This document shows, piece by piece, positions 63,511-64,000 of a stretch of 64,000 nt of DNA. Where the stretch lies: assembly GCA_049115955.1 (NCBI GenBank), contig JAGDZJ010000017.1:62001-126000 (forward strand). Direction: 5' to 3'. The DNA comes from Salinispirillum sp049115955 (GTDB lineage: Bacteria; Pseudomonadota; Gammaproteobacteria; Pseudomonadales; Natronospirillaceae). The position numbers were made by a program, and so were the translations under genes. Below the pieces are notes generated by a model, which saw only the letters and a program-made list of their open reading frames with translations, ran no database searches and was not told the DNA's origin. Numbering within the stretch: the first letter of the stretch is position 1; each line of letters opens with the position of its first letter.

Positions 63511-64000
63511 ATGGACGCCCTCTCCTTCAGCTTATTTGTTGCGCTCGTGCTGGCGGGTGGCTGGGCGGCCTCGCGTCTGGCGTTAATGATTCGCCTGCCC
63601 GGCATCTTGGGTATGTTGGTATTTGGTCTGCTCTTAGGCATCTTCGCCATCGACCACATTCCCGCGTTGGCGTGGGATGTCGAGCCCTTCATCAAGAGCC
63701 TTGCACTGGTCATCATATTGTTGCGCGCGGGTTTGGGCTTACGGCGTCGGGTATTAGCGCAGGTTGGCCGCACGGCCCTGTTACTGGCGATCGTGCCTTG
63801 CACCTTAGAGGCGCTGGTGCTGATGCCATTGCTGCATATCGCCTTCGGGCTGGACTGGTTAGTCGCGGGCCTCGCCGCATGGATGTTGGCCGCCGTCAGT
63901 CCTGCTGTGGTGGTGCCCACAATGCTTTCTCTGCAGGCTGAAGGGCGAGGACAAAGAAACCAGATACCGGCCATGGTGTTGGCCGGTGCCTCTGTGGATG
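63511..64000 (+). CDS. cation:proton antiporter (CPA family), 5' part only
   Basis: The gene starts at 63511 and runs off the window after 163 codons. It encodes membrane helices with LPGILGMLVFGLLLG, SLALVIILLRAGLGLRRRVL and the CPA-type discontinuous-helix segment LAAVSPAVVVPTMLSLQAEG. These are typical of bacterial CPA1/CPA2 sodium or potassium:proton antiporters. The last codons read AGASVDG or similar at the edge. Confidence 0.9.
   Translation, partial: MDALSFSLFVALVLAGGWAASRLALMIRLPGILGMLVFGLLLGIFAIDHIPALAWDVEPFIKSLALVIILLRAGLGLRRRVLAQVGRTALLLAIVPCTLEALVLMPLLHIAFGLDWLVAGLAAWMLAAVSPAVVVPTMLSLQAEGRGQRNQIPAMVLAGASVD

Noticed and set aside
1..64000. tRNA genes, CRISPR arrays, insertion sequences and prophage genes
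   Set aside because: I looked for T-loop motifs, regular direct repeats with spacers, transposase-like proteins and phage proteins and found none that hold up; a tRNA search program would be decisive.

Overview
The window is a 64 kb stretch of a gammaproteobacterial chromosome of mid-50s GC. The evidence is the conserved order amiB-mutL-miaA-hfq-hflX-hflK-hflC with purA, rnr and rlmB downstream, the block rpsF-rpsR-rplI-dnaB, and close matches of the housekeeping proteins to gammaproteobacterial families. The multi-subunit Mrp-type antiporter and general protein style suggest a marine or halotolerant Oceanospirillales-like bacterium. That is an inference and was not tested by a search.

Layout. 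1-2.1 kb: a Cache-domain chemoreceptor. 2.2-4.7 kb: methionine importer metNIQ (minus strand). 4.9-8.4 kb: a YciI-like protein, a CPBP membrane protease, an NAD-dependent epimerase and an Old Yellow Enzyme. 8.5-12.7 kb: an accessory minus-strand cluster with an AAC(6')-like acetyltransferase, an MDR oxidoreductase, a Qnr-like pentapeptide-repeat protein, a rifampin ADP-ribosyltransferase (Arr), an ABC-like ATPase and a second GNAT. 12.8-21.4 kb: a Fur-type siderophore operon coding for an ABC importer (ATPase and two FecCD permeases), an FhuF-type ferric reductase, an ABC exporter and three periplasmic binding proteins. 21.6-28 kb: an Mrp-like antiporter operon with three NuoL/M/N-type subunits, one of them broken. 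28-29.8 kb: a GAF-GGDEF-EAL gene broken exactly over its GGDEF signature. 29.9-34.5 kb: sugar acetyltransferase, RIO kinase, YjdM/PhnA-type zinc ribbon, phospholipase D-like protein and RluF. 34.5-37.5 kb: methionine salvage, mtnBCD divergent from mtnA. 37.7-43.4 kb: uppP, a second chemoreceptor, a DesK/DesR-like two-component system and an FAD oxidoreductase. 43.4-63.5 kb: replication, ribosome, RNA and repair housekeeping genes, then queG and an unknown protein. A CPA-type antiporter runs off the right edge.

The least ordinary content is: (i) at least three families of 75-150 bp structured intergenic repeats placed in operon junctions; (ii) an import-reduce-export iron module with three binding proteins; (iii) an Mrp variant in which the MrpA C-terminal part is fused to MrpB; (iv) two genes with similar lesions (internal deletion plus frameshift); (v) a compact set of antibiotic-resistance-like genes with no visible mobile element. 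No tRNA, rRNA, CRISPR array, insertion sequence or prophage was recognised.
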